The notes beneath the pieces were generated by a model. That model made no database searches and had not been told where the DNA came from. It saw only the letters and a list, made by a program, of their open reading frames with translations. The translations under genes were made by a program, and so were the position numbers. Source: Pedobacter hartonius (lineage in GTDB: Bacteria; Bacteroidota; Bacteroidia; Sphingobacteriales; Sphingobacteriaceae). Taken from it: a stretch of 64,000 bases of DNA. Shown one piece after another: positions 27,248 to 36,163 of this stretch. The stretch lies in NCBI RefSeq assembly GCF_900107535.1, contig NZ_FNRA01000001.1, positions 124,001 through 188,000 of the forward strand. The letters run 5' to 3'. Within the stretch, counting starts at the first letter, position 1. Each line of letters begins with the position of its first letter.

Positions 27248-29536
27248 CTAATGAAGAATTTTCGCTCTCAATCCCTTCAGTCCTGATACCCCCTGCAGGT
27301 CCTCTACTTCAAAGATCTCCACATGGGCATCGAGTATACCTTCGGCCTGCAGGATTCTGATGTACTGAAGGTACTCATCCTCTTCCGCATCGCTGGAATA
27401 AACGATGGTGATCTTTCCTTCCTGGGTGATCCGCTCAGTCTTATCTTTCAGGAGGGCTTTATCAATGCGCTTTTTTACAATTTCAAAACGAGCATTGTAA
27501 CTGCCATCCACATCAAAGCGCTTTTCGTCCATTCTGAAACGGATATCTATCGCAGTATTGTAGATCAGGATCAGCGTAGTCACTTCCAGCGGATAAGGCA
27601 GGGTATCTTTTAATACATGATGGGCATTTTCCATTTCGCACAAAACCCTGATCTGCCACAACCGCAGCCTGTGCAGCAGCTGAAGATCAAAATTCCGCCG
27701 TGGCGATATAGAAGCACCCAGGTACAGGTTATGCTCCACCCCGTCCGTTTTAAACCTCTCGTAATAATGCGGGAAAATTGCCTGTGCCTCTGCCTGCCTG
27801 CTGTCAATAATTGCCGCCATTTTTTCATTGATCGCAGCAATGGTGTGCTCATACTTTCTGCGGAAAATATGGAAACTGCCGGTCTCTTTTTCATCTTCTG
27901 CAAAGTAACTGTCAATAACAGGCTCCAGTCTGGCATCCGTCAATTGATGCAGGTAGCGGTGGACTTTGTTGACCACATAATTATGGATCAGCTGTTCGGT
28001 ATTGGCCCTGAGCGGCAGTAGCAAGTCATCCAGGAAAGCCTTCAGCTGCAGTTCCTCTTCTAAAAAAGATTCACGTTCAGACAGCTGGCTGATCTCCTTT
28101 AAGACATTCAGCAGTGTTTGCAGCTGATGTTTAAGATCATTCTGCACGCTTGAATTACGTACCTCCGAAGATCCTTTGATATCTACCTGCCCATACAGGG
28201 GGTAAACATCATGAAATACGATCTCCTCCAGTTCGTTCTGCTGCCCGGCATTCGCTTCCGAAATGGCCCGTTCCACTTCTTCCCTGAATTTCCAGTACAC
28301 ACTTGAATGAATAGTCGTATATTTTTCCTGTATAAATGCCTGAACCTGGTTTTGCAGGTCTGAGATCAGCCTGTCAATAGAATCGGTCAGAAAGGGCATC
28401 ACCACTTCCAGTTTGTTCGCATTGATACTGTTCAGTTCCCTGGCCCTCGGGGACACCAGTTCCAGCACGCCCAGTAAAACATCATTTTTAACCACCGGGG
28501 CTAAAATAAAGCTTTGGATATCCTGCGACAGCAACAGCGCTGCCAGCGGGCTGTCAGGATTCAACCTTTTATATTCCTCCGAATCAGAAATAGCAAAGAA
28601 CACCTTATCCCTGATCAGGCTCTGAAAAGAATTGATGCAGAGTACATCTTCTCCGCAGCCTTCCTCCTGATCACTGAGGATGAAACTTTTCATTTTATGA
28701 CCAAAATCGGCTATTTTGAATACGCCCTTCTGCTGGTTGAAAACCGTAAACCCGATCCTGATATCAGGGATCCTGTAAATGGACCTGAATATAGATTCAA
28801 TGCTCTGCTGAAAATTATCGGAATTGAGTACCAGCAGTTTCTCCTTGAAGATTGAAACGGCGTTCTCTACAGTTACATCGATCAGCGTCATCAGGGAGAA
28901 ACCTTTTAATATCCAGCTCTCTTTTGGAAACTTCTCTTTCCACATCTCCAGGTCATCATAATTGTCCATCAGCAGGTCTATATCCTCCTGACTAATCGGA
29001 AGGGAGCGTTTTGTAGGCTCGATGTCCAGATTGTCTGCATTATAAAGGATCCTGTAATGTTTGATGATCCCGTTAGCCAAGGGAATATCGTAGAACAAAG
29101 GTTTGCCAAAGTCCAGATGGGTGCCGTAAAACTCGTTCAGTATAAGGCAGCAGCTCAGTACATAGGACTGGTGTTCGTCAAAATCCCTGATATTGAACTC
29201 AAAATCATCCCCTGCTGCAGCCAGGATACTCCTGAACCGGTCTGTATGGTTAAATACTACCTTTCTGTAGGGGAGGCTGATCGCTTTGATCTCATTCTGA
29301 CTGAGCACAGCCGGGAAATAATCACGCATCAGACGCCTGATCAGCCCCGCATTTTCCAGCACCTGCCACTCTTCACGGAGGCCGGTTCTCAGTTCAGGGT
29401 GCAGGCCAACTTCTTCAAGCAGCTCCCGCGCTTCAGCAGAGCGCTCAGCACTATCACCTGCAGCCACCTTCTCCAGTTCACCGATCACCTGATCAAATGA
29501 AAGCTGTACTAAAAAAGGACTGTCGGAATAATTCAT
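27248..29536 (-). CDS. Large GAF-domain protein, signalling, function unknown
   Basis: The 762-residue protein is soluble. Residues 1-220 form an N-terminal part of unknown fold. A GAF domain lies around residues 235-390 (FRSIYRIPDIRIGFTVF, IQSFILAPVVKNDVLLGVLE). Long helical, partly coiled segments follow (LQNQVQAFIQEKYTTIHSSV onward), and a C-terminal domain of about 200 residues contains YLGASISPRRNFDLQLLHRL. No histidine kinase, cyclase or DNA-binding output is visible. The convergent stop of msrB lies 21 bases away. The GAF domain may sense a small ligand, but this is inference. Confidence 0.75.
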   Translation of the reverse strand: MNYSDSPFLVQLSFDQVIGELEKVAAGDSAERSAEARELLEEVGLHPELRTGLREEWQVLENAGLIRRLMRDYFPAVLSQNEIKAISLPYRKVVFNHTDRFRSILAAAGDDFEFNIRDFDEHQSYVLSCCLILNEFYGTHLDFGKPLFYDIPLANGIIKHYRILYNADNLDIEPTKRSLPISQEDIDLLMDNYDDLEMWKEKFPKESWILKGFSLMTLIDVTVENAVSIFKEKLLVLNSDNFQQSIESIFRSIYRIPDIRIGFTVFNQQKGVFKIADFGHKMKSFILSDQEEGCGEDVLCINSFQSLIRDKVFFAISDSEEYKRLNPDSPLAALLLSQDIQSFILAPVVKNDVLLGVLELVSPRARELNSINANKLEVVMPFLTDSIDRLISDLQNQVQAFIQEKYTTIHSSVYWKFREEVERAISEANAGQQNELEEIVFHDVYPLYGQVDIKGSSEVRNSSVQNDLKHQLQTLLNVLKEISQLSERESFLEEELQLKAFLDDLLLPLRANTEQLIHNYVVNKVHRYLHQLTDARLEPVIDSYFAEDEKETGSFHIFRRKYEHTIAAINEKMAAIIDSRQAEAQAIFPHYYERFKTDGVEHNLYLGASISPRRNFDLQLLHRLRLWQIRVLCEMENAHHVLKDTLPYPLEVTTLILIYNTAIDIRFRMDEKRFDVDGSYNARFEIVKKRIDKALLKDKTERITQEGKITIVYSSDAEEDEYLQYIRILQAEGILDAHVEIFEVEDLQGVSGLKGLRAKILH

Positions 29537-29620
29537 AAGTTTACGGAAATCAGGTTCATGATACTTTAGCTAAAATTAAGAATTTTAAAATCAGCGGAGG
29601 TAATATTGGTGTAATTAACG

Positions 29621-30424
29621 CTATTTCACCTGGATATGACCTGAGGCTTCAGCATTGATCTCCATGATAATATCATCCAGCTCCACTGTACAGCGGTAAA
29701 GCAGGTCCAGTAGTTCCAATTTCTCCTCTTCATCATCAGAAGATTTAACGAGCTGCACAAGGGCGAGGATGGAAGCTACGGGTTTGCGGATCTGATGAGA
29801 ATTTAACCAGGAAACGGCTTTCAGCTTTTCACTCTGAATGCCGATCATCGCTTCTTTCTCCTTATGTTCGGTAATGTCATTCTGAACCGAAATATAACAT
29901 TCAAATTTACCCTGCGCATCAAAAATCGGGTAGATATTCAAAGTCACCCAATATTCTTTATTGGTTTTATCATAATTCACCAGATCAGCACTGAAAGACT
30001 CTTTGCGTGATACGGCCCTGAGCAGCTGTTGTGCAATAACTTTATTCGTCTTTGAATTATACAACATTTTTAAATGGTCTTCACCCAGCACCTCGTTTTC
30101 AAGATACCCCGTCACAGCAGAAAATGCGGGGTTTACCCAGATCACAATCCCCTCTGCATTGGAAATGATCACAGGATTATTGATCTTGCTGAGGATCTCT
30201 CCTGTTCTTTTCAGCTCCAGCTTTTCAGCTTCAGCGCCCATTGACAGAAAAAGTATAAATCCGGAACAAAGTATAAAAAAAATCCCCTTGCCGAAACGTA
30301 AGAAATGCAGCAGGTTATCATCAATGCGATAAGAAACCCGGGAAACCGCCGCATCACTCAGTATAATCCAGGTTATACCTATGCCAATATAGATCAGGGA
30401 TATTTTCAATCTTCGGCCTTTCAT
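29621..30424 (-). CDS. Membrane PAS protein with H-box but no kinase ATPase domain
   Basis: The 267-residue protein has two membrane spans (SLIYIGIGITWIILSDAAVS and IFFILCSGFILFLSM). A PAS domain follows at about residues 90-200 (NPVIISNAEGIVIWVNPAFS, EYWVTLNIYPIFDAQGKFEC). The C-terminus holds a HisKA-like dimerisation helix with the phospho-acceptor-type block LNSHQIRKPVASILAL, then stops. The ATP-binding catalytic domain of a histidine kinase is absent, and no second half is encoded nearby. The end is clean and the frame shows no damage. It may therefore act as a phosphotransfer or dimerisation partner of another kinase (inference). Confidence 0.8.
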   Translation of the reverse strand: MKGRRLKISLIYIGIGITWIILSDAAVSRVSYRIDDNLLHFLRFGKGIFFILCSGFILFLSMGAEAEKLELKRTGEILSKINNPVIISNAEGIVIWVNPAFSAVTGYLENEVLGEDHLKMLYNSKTNKVIAQQLLRAVSRKESFSADLVNYDKTNKEYWVTLNIYPIFDAQGKFECYISVQNDITEHKEKEAMIGIQSEKLKAVSWLNSHQIRKPVASILALVQLVKSSDDEEEKLELLDLLYRCTVELDDIIMEINAEASGHIQVK

Positions 30425-30562
30425 ACCGGTTGCTGATTAGATTAGTGATAAGGTAACCATTTTTTATTTTTCCTGAATAAAATCACTAATAACAACGATG
30501 AATTACATTTATAGATGTATATTTATCTGTTTTTCAGGTAAGCTTTCTTAATGGCCTGAAAC

Positions 30563-31192
30563 TTAGTATGGATCATGGCTGCTCCTGCCGGCATAGATAT
30601 CGCTAATTTCAATATTCATTTTAAGGATCTGCTGGATCAGGTCATATACTACGGCCACTCTATTGTCTGAAGTATCCATGAATTCGAATTCCTCCCAGCC
30701 CGTGCCGTAAAAACCATCGTCCATTGACAGCTCGGCATCAATCTCATGGTGTGTGATCAGCCTGCATAAAAAGAAAAATGCATTGGCAGCAGTAAAGGGC
30801 AATTCCATTACCGCAGCCGAAATACTGTCTTCGATCAGCCCATCAGCATAATAGTAGAGATCAGAGTAGATCAGGTTAGCCAGTTCGTGGATCCTGTCAT
30901 CGGCGTAAAGCTCGTCAAGATCTATCGCATACATGATGCGGAAGGTATCGATAGTAGAATCAATAAAAGCTATGCACTTATTGATTGCCTTCGAAATCTC
31001 GTCATCCGATGCGAGCAATACTTCGAAATACATCGAGGCATCCACATCATCCTCTTCTAAAGTCAGCAGCTCGGGCATCTCATGTTCCAATACCGACTTG
31101 TAGCCATATTCCGCAAATTTCACGGTAGAAAAACTTAAAATGTGGATCACAATAGGAATGATATCCTCCTCAGCATACCTTGTTACAGCCAT
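30563..31192 (-). CDS. Hypothetical acidic helical protein (209 aa)
   Basis: The protein is strongly acidic and mostly helical, with no signal peptide or membrane segment. Recognisable runs include EHEMPELLTLEEDDVDASMY and KAINKCIAFIDSTIDTFRIM. No family is recognised. It sits between the PAS protein and the CBM9-like gene on the same strand. The gap to the next gene upstream is 27 bases, so it may be co-transcribed with the CBM9-like gene. The codon pattern and length favour a real gene. Confidence 0.7.
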   Translation of the reverse strand: MAVTRYAEEDIIPIVIHILSFSTVKFAEYGYKSVLEHEMPELLTLEEDDVDASMYFEVLLASDDEISKAINKCIAFIDSTIDTFRIMYAIDLDELYADDRIHELANLIYSDLYYYADGLIEDSISAAVMELPFTAANAFFFLCRLITHHEIDAELSMDDGFYGTGWEEFEFMDTSDNRVAVVYDLIQQILKMNIEISDIYAGRSSHDPY

Positions 31193-31219
31193 AACACCAA
31201 AATTAGAATTAAAATATAA

Positions 31220-32311
31220 CTATTTCAACACCTGTACCAGGCCTTCCTGGTTAATCGTAATTACAGGCTGTCCAGCCGCCTTTACACTCACATAGAACTG
31301 GTGATTACCGGCCTCCATTTCCAGTGCACTGGTTGTACCATCTACCGTAAATTCAGGGGCAATATCCAATTCTTTTAATGACGGGGCGTACCTCCCATTC
31401 TTTTGTTCATACTCCTTCTGGCGGTAATATACCAGCCACAGGTAATTACGCTGCTTTTCTGCATATGGCATTTGGAATGCCGGCTGTGCGGCGCCGTCTG
31501 CCGCCGAGCTGAAAGTCAGGTACCCCCAGCGCTCGGGATAATGCATGGCGATCAACCCCTGGGGCGACCATACCCAATTGTGTTCAGGAAGGTTTTTTCC
31601 TGCCGCATCCTTATTTTTAATATACTTACCTTTATTAACGGTAGTTTCCCACTGCACCCTGGAAAAATTAACCCTCCAGAAATCTCCCTCTGCAGGAGTT
31701 TTCTTTACATTGAGCTTGCTGTAAGGGATAGCCAGTTCAACCGTCCATCCCTGGTCTTTATCTGATGGATTATTTACCGTTCCCTGCACTTTCACTGCAG
31801 ACCGGACTCCCGACTCCCAGCTTGTCAGCCCGGAACCTAAGTTACGGTAAGCCCTCGGAAGGTACAGATCCCAGATCGTGTTAATCGCGTTCACTTCCAG
31901 TTCAAAGTACTGGTGGGTAGTGTTCAGCGGATCGATAAAGATCTCAAAGTCGTCATCCTGGAAAACTATCTCATCACGGTTTTTTACATAGGCCCAAACA
32001 TCAGGGTCTTTAATTACCGCCGCAATATAGAGATAGTCTTTATCCCATATCAGTTTACAACGTGTTTTATAATAAGGGGCAGGTTGTCTGTCGCCTTCAA
32101 TATCAGTAAAATCATCTGTCCAGGGAACATTTGCCCATACCGCATCGGTTACATCCCCGTCAATAACCGGCGCACTTGCAGCAAAACCTGCCGAATAGTG
32201 TTTTGGAACGGTGAACAAATTCTCAAGGCCCTTAAATGATTTTTGTGCGTTCACATTGCCGGAAAACAATAACGGCAAACAGGCAAAAGAGAAAAAAACC
32301 GCCTTTTTCAT
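31220..32311 (-). CDS. Secreted carbohydrate-binding family 9-like protein
   Basis: The start at 32311 gives a clean signal peptide (MKKAVFFSFACLPLLFSGNV, then NAQ); an ATG 36 bases upstream is less likely. The mature part opens SAPVIDGDVTDAVWANVPWT, the hallmark of CBM9-like beta-sandwich domains, followed by KLIWDKDYLYIAAVIKDPDV and FEIFIDPLNTTHQYFELEVN. It continues to GFLI-type strands and a C-terminal region of about 90 residues. CBM9 modules bind sugar reducing ends in xylanases. Here no catalytic domain is attached, so the ligand is unknown. Export to the periplasm or surface is inferred. Confidence 0.85.
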   Translation of the reverse strand: MKKAVFFSFACLPLLFSGNVNAQKSFKGLENLFTVPKHYSAGFAASAPVIDGDVTDAVWANVPWTDDFTDIEGDRQPAPYYKTRCKLIWDKDYLYIAAVIKDPDVWAYVKNRDEIVFQDDDFEIFIDPLNTTHQYFELEVNAINTIWDLYLPRAYRNLGSGLTSWESGVRSAVKVQGTVNNPSDKDQGWTVELAIPYSKLNVKKTPAEGDFWRVNFSRVQWETTVNKGKYIKNKDAAGKNLPEHNWVWSPQGLIAMHYPERWGYLTFSSAADGAAQPAFQMPYAEKQRNYLWLVYYRQKEYEQKNGRYAPSLKELDIAPEFTVDGTTSALEMEAGNHQFYVSVKAAGQPVITINQEGLVQVLK

Positions 32312-32515
32312 AAAACCAGACTTTTTTATTAACTCGTTCGTATACATTTAAAAGGATTTAGCGTTAAATTGAACATCCCGTTCTTCCATTGGAATAATGC
32401 GGGAAATTATGAATTTAACTAAATAATTTCCAATTATCTCTAAAATAATACGCTATTTTACTCATCAACAGCAGGTGAATTTGCCTTGGCACCGTGGAAA
32501 CCAGGAGAACAGCAG

Positions 32516-34279
32516 CTAACTCAGCCTTTTTCCGCTCATCAGTTTATCAACAGCTTCTCTAAACGAACCCGCAGGGCTCAGCTCACCGGAGTTGATAAAA
32601 TAGATCTCATCGGCATTTTCAATCGTATTTAAACGGTGGGCAATCACCACCAGCGTAGTCTCCTTTGGCAGCTTATCCAGGATCTGCCCCAGCAGCTTCT
32701 CTGTGATCGTGTCAATATTAGCTGTTGCTTCATCAAGGATCAGCAGCTCGGGCTGGCGAAGAACGGCGCGCATAAAAGCAATCAGCTGTTTCTGCCCGAT
32801 GCTAAGGCTTTCACCTCCTGAAAGTACCGGCGTTTCCAGTCCCTGGTCAAATGTAGCCAGCAGGCCTTCCAGCTTCGCTTCTTTCAATATCTCAAGAAAC
32901 TGCTCATTTGTAAAGCCATGATACCTGGCATTGCTGTACAGTATGTTTTCACGCACTGTTCCGGTGAACAGAAAAGGTTCCTGAAGGATAAAACCTATTT
33001 TTTCTGCACGCTCCCCGTCGGTATAACTGCGGATGTCCCTGCCTTTGAGCAATACCGTTCCCTGAAGCGGATCGTAAAGGCGCGCCATGACCGAAGCTGT
33101 AGTGGTTTTTCCGCCGCCGGTAGGGCCTACAAGGGCATAGGTTTTTCCCTTCTCCATAGAGAAGCTGATGTTGTGCAGGATCTCAAATCCCCCCTGGTAA
33201 CCAAAGTGTACGTTCCTGAATTCCAGCAGCGGCGCATGCTGATCCTCTGCTGTCCCGTCATGGATGGTCACGAGGTTGGTACTGAGGGAAAGGATCTGCG
33301 AGATTCTGTCCCAGCCCGCTAAGGCAACCTGGAAACTTGTCCAGAGCGTTGCCAGCTGGCGCAGGGGATTGTAAAAGTTAGTGGCATAGGAAAGATAACT
33401 GACCAGCAGTCCGATGGAAAAATTACCCTTTGTGATCAGATAGATACCAAAGGAAAGCACGGTAAGCTGTGCGATAGATGAAAACAACCCGAATACCGGC
33501 AAAAAGATGTTGTTGGCCAGTCCGGCGCCTATTGCCTTTCGGTAATTTTCCTGATTTGCGAGATCGAATCTTTTTTTGAAATAATCGCGGCGGTTGAAGG
33601 CGATGATCACTTTAAAGTTGTTCAGGCTTTCCTGTATTTCGGCACTCATACCCCCGGTACTTTCCAGGTTCAGGGCATTTTTATGTTTTACCCAGGGCGA
33701 CATGCTCCTGGTAAAAAGTAAAATGAACACTGCAGGCACCAGCGTGGCCAAACCAAGTTCAAAATTAATGATCAGCAAAAATATCCCCGCGCCGATCATG
33801 GTAGCAATACTGCCGATGAACTGCATCAGGGACTGTGAGAAGAACTGGCTCAGTTTATCGGTATCATTGTTTACCCTCGATATCAGGTCTCCGGCCTTGT
33901 TTTCGTTAAAAAATGCAACAGGCAGTTGCTGGATCTTATTAAAGATGGTATTCCGCAGCTCAAAAATAATGCGCTGCCCTACCCCGCCCATCAGGTTGGT
34001 CTGGAAATAACTGGTTACAAAGGCTACGGTGTACATGCTGAACAGTATTCCTGAAAACACCAGTACCCCATGGTATTCTTTAGTCTGGATATATTTATCA
34101 ATCGTATGTCCGATCAGATACGGCCCCAGTAAGTTCAGGGAGGAATTCAGCAGAATGGCGCAAACGGCCAGCACCAGTTTTTTTCTTTCCTGTTCTACCA
34201 GTTTCAGCAGGCTTTTTAATCCCGACCAGGTAGAACTTTTTACCCTGCCGGCAGGTAAACTGTTTAAATTATAATTCAT
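32516..34279 (-). CDS. ABC exporter subunit with canonical Walker B and degenerate signature
   Basis: The start at 34279 overlaps the upstream ABC gene by 11 bases; an ATG 39 bases earlier lies deeper in that gene. Six membrane helices fill the first 310 residues or so. The ATPase has Walker A GPTGGGKTT (near residue 385), the Walker B glutamate in LLILDEATANID, and the switch His in VVIAHRL. The signature is LSIGQ instead of LSGGQ. Its partner is degenerate in the complementary places, so the two form a heterodimeric exporter of the BmrCD / TM287-TM288 kind with one working ATP site. Substrates of such exporters are lipids or drugs; this one is unknown. Confidence 0.9.
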   Translation of the reverse strand: MNYNLNSLPAGRVKSSTWSGLKSLLKLVEQERKKLVLAVCAILLNSSLNLLGPYLIGHTIDKYIQTKEYHGVLVFSGILFSMYTVAFVTSYFQTNLMGGVGQRIIFELRNTIFNKIQQLPVAFFNENKAGDLISRVNNDTDKLSQFFSQSLMQFIGSIATMIGAGIFLLIINFELGLATLVPAVFILLFTRSMSPWVKHKNALNLESTGGMSAEIQESLNNFKVIIAFNRRDYFKKRFDLANQENYRKAIGAGLANNIFLPVFGLFSSIAQLTVLSFGIYLITKGNFSIGLLVSYLSYATNFYNPLRQLATLWTSFQVALAGWDRISQILSLSTNLVTIHDGTAEDQHAPLLEFRNVHFGYQGGFEILHNISFSMEKGKTYALVGPTGGGKTTTASVMARLYDPLQGTVLLKGRDIRSYTDGERAEKIGFILQEPFLFTGTVRENILYSNARYHGFTNEQFLEILKEAKLEGLLATFDQGLETPVLSGGESLSIGQKQLIAFMRAVLRQPELLILDEATANIDTITEKLLGQILDKLPKETTLVVIAHRLNTIENADEIYFINSGELSPAGSFREAVDKLMSGKRLS

Positions 34280-36008
34280 AATTACTGGTACTTTGTTGGG
34301 AGTTAAAGATCTGCACATATTCCGGGCTGCTGCCCATCAGTTCAGCATGTGTGCCTGCTGCCAGCATTTCGCCCTGCATCAGCAGGATAATCTGTTCGTA
34401 ATGTTCTATAGCGGCAATTTTTTGTGTTACAGATATCAGCGTTAATCCGGGATAATTATTGCCAATGTTTGCCAGGATCTTTGATTCTGTCTGTGGGTCT
34501 ACCCTCGCCGTAAAATCATCCAGCAGCAGGATCTTTGGATCTAAGGCAAGCGCACGTGCCAGCATGATCCGCTGTTTTTGTCCGCCGGAGAGACTGAGTC
34601 CCCGTTCCGAAACCTTCGTATTCAGCCCTTCAGGAAGTGTATCCACAAAGTCTCTGAGTTCGGCCGTGACAATTGCTTTTGCCAGCGATTCATCGGTTAC
34701 GGTATCACTAAATGCGATATTCTCACGTATGCTCATGTTAAACATAATGCTGTCCTGGAATACGAAGCCTACCTGGCTGTGAAAGGTTTCGGACTGGTAT
34801 TCCGCAATCGGGTGTCCGTCATACAATATCTCTCCCGCTGTTGCCGGAATCAGACCGGTCAGCAGGTACAGCAGCTGGGTTTTACCGGCAGCAGTGGGGC
34901 CAATCACGGCAGTCCTCGCACCTGGGTTTACACTAAAGGATATATCTTTTAATAAAGATTTCTGCCCATAACTGATCGTGATGTTTTTGATCTCAATCGC
35001 TCCGCTGAGGCTGCTGGTCAGCGTGCCCGTTTCGGGCAGGTCCTCAGTATCCAGCACCTGGCCGATCCTTGCAAAAGATGCCGTGGCCTGTGCGATGACA
35101 TTGCTCATGAAGCCGATCACCAGGATGGGGAAGATCAGTAAGGCCAGGTAACTGTTAAAGGCGGCAAAATCACCGATGGTCATGCTGCCGGAGATCACGT
35201 AATGCCCCCCTAAGGCCAGTATGGTTAGTCCGGCCATATTCGCCGTAAATACAATAATGGGTATCAGCCATGCGAAGAGCCGCAGGATATTCAGCCCGAT
35301 ATCTTTAGCGCGGTTACTGGCATCAAAGAACTTATCATATTCCAATTGCTGTGAATTGATCACCCGGATCAGTGCCGAACCCAGGATACTTTCGTTGATC
35401 ACTTTGTTGAGCCAGTCGATCACCTCCCTGCTTTTTTTAAACAGGGCTTTTACTTTTCGCAGAACGAGATAAAACGCACCGCCGATAATCGGGATAATAG
35501 CGATCGTGGTCAGCCCGAGCTTCCAGTTGATACTGAGCAGGAGTATACTGGCGCCGAAAATGATAAAAATGGAAGAAACAATAGAAGCGATGGCCTGTGC
35601 GACAAAAAGCTTAATGGAATCCACATCCGAAGTCAGGTTGGTAAGCAGTTTTGATGGGTTCGTCTTTTCAATAAAGGCAAAACTCTGAGCAGAGATCTTT
35701 AGCGCGATCCTCGTCCGGAGGTCACGCGCCACTCTTTCTGAAGTATAGGTCTGTGCTATTCCCTGCAGATAGGTAAATATAAAGATCAGGAAAGCCAGGC
35801 CGCTGAACTTGATCAGCAGCGGCTTGTAGGCGAAATTTCCGTTGTTAAACGCATCAATTCCCTGTCCGATCAGTTTGGGGAGCCACAGGTTCAATCCATT
35901 GCTCATCAGGGCAAAAAGGATTAAGAGGGCAACCATAAGCGAATAAGGTTTCAGCAGACTGAAGATCCCCGGAGACTTCTTTTTTTGAGCACTGAGTGGT
36001 AGTTTCAT
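34269..36008 (-). CDS. ABC exporter subunit with degenerate catalytic site
   Basis: The 579-residue half-transporter has a membrane domain of six helices (LMVALLILFALMSNGLNLWL onward) and an ATPase domain. Walker A is GPTAAGKTQ (near residue 370) and the signature is a perfect LSGGQKQR. The Walker B end reads LLLDDFTARVD, where the catalytic Glu is replaced by Asp. The switch region reads ISVTQKIAAI, where the His is replaced by Gln. These two losses mark the non-hydrolysing site of a heterodimer. The partner gene begins inside the last codons of this one, which suggests translational coupling. The divergent cytochrome-b fusion gene starts 156 bases away. Confidence 0.9.
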   Translation of the reverse strand: MKLPLSAQKKKSPGIFSLLKPYSLMVALLILFALMSNGLNLWLPKLIGQGIDAFNNGNFAYKPLLIKFSGLAFLIFIFTYLQGIAQTYTSERVARDLRTRIALKISAQSFAFIEKTNPSKLLTNLTSDVDSIKLFVAQAIASIVSSIFIIFGASILLLSINWKLGLTTIAIIPIIGGAFYLVLRKVKALFKKSREVIDWLNKVINESILGSALIRVINSQQLEYDKFFDASNRAKDIGLNILRLFAWLIPIIVFTANMAGLTILALGGHYVISGSMTIGDFAAFNSYLALLIFPILVIGFMSNVIAQATASFARIGQVLDTEDLPETGTLTSSLSGAIEIKNITISYGQKSLLKDISFSVNPGARTAVIGPTAAGKTQLLYLLTGLIPATAGEILYDGHPIAEYQSETFHSQVGFVFQDSIMFNMSIRENIAFSDTVTDESLAKAIVTAELRDFVDTLPEGLNTKVSERGLSLSGGQKQRIMLARALALDPKILLLDDFTARVDPQTESKILANIGNNYPGLTLISVTQKIAAIEHYEQIILLMQGEMLAAGTHAELMGSSPEYVQIFNSQQSTSNYEL

Positions 36009-36163
36009 TTTTATGTAACAGGGTTTACAGCTAAGCTGATGAAGTTATAAATTTTTATTAACTTACTGAATTATCAGTTTTTAAAACCAGCATTATATCC
36101 TATACGTTAATATTAAAAATATACGTTCATCACATTCAACCGGCCGGAAAATATTTTTAAAAA

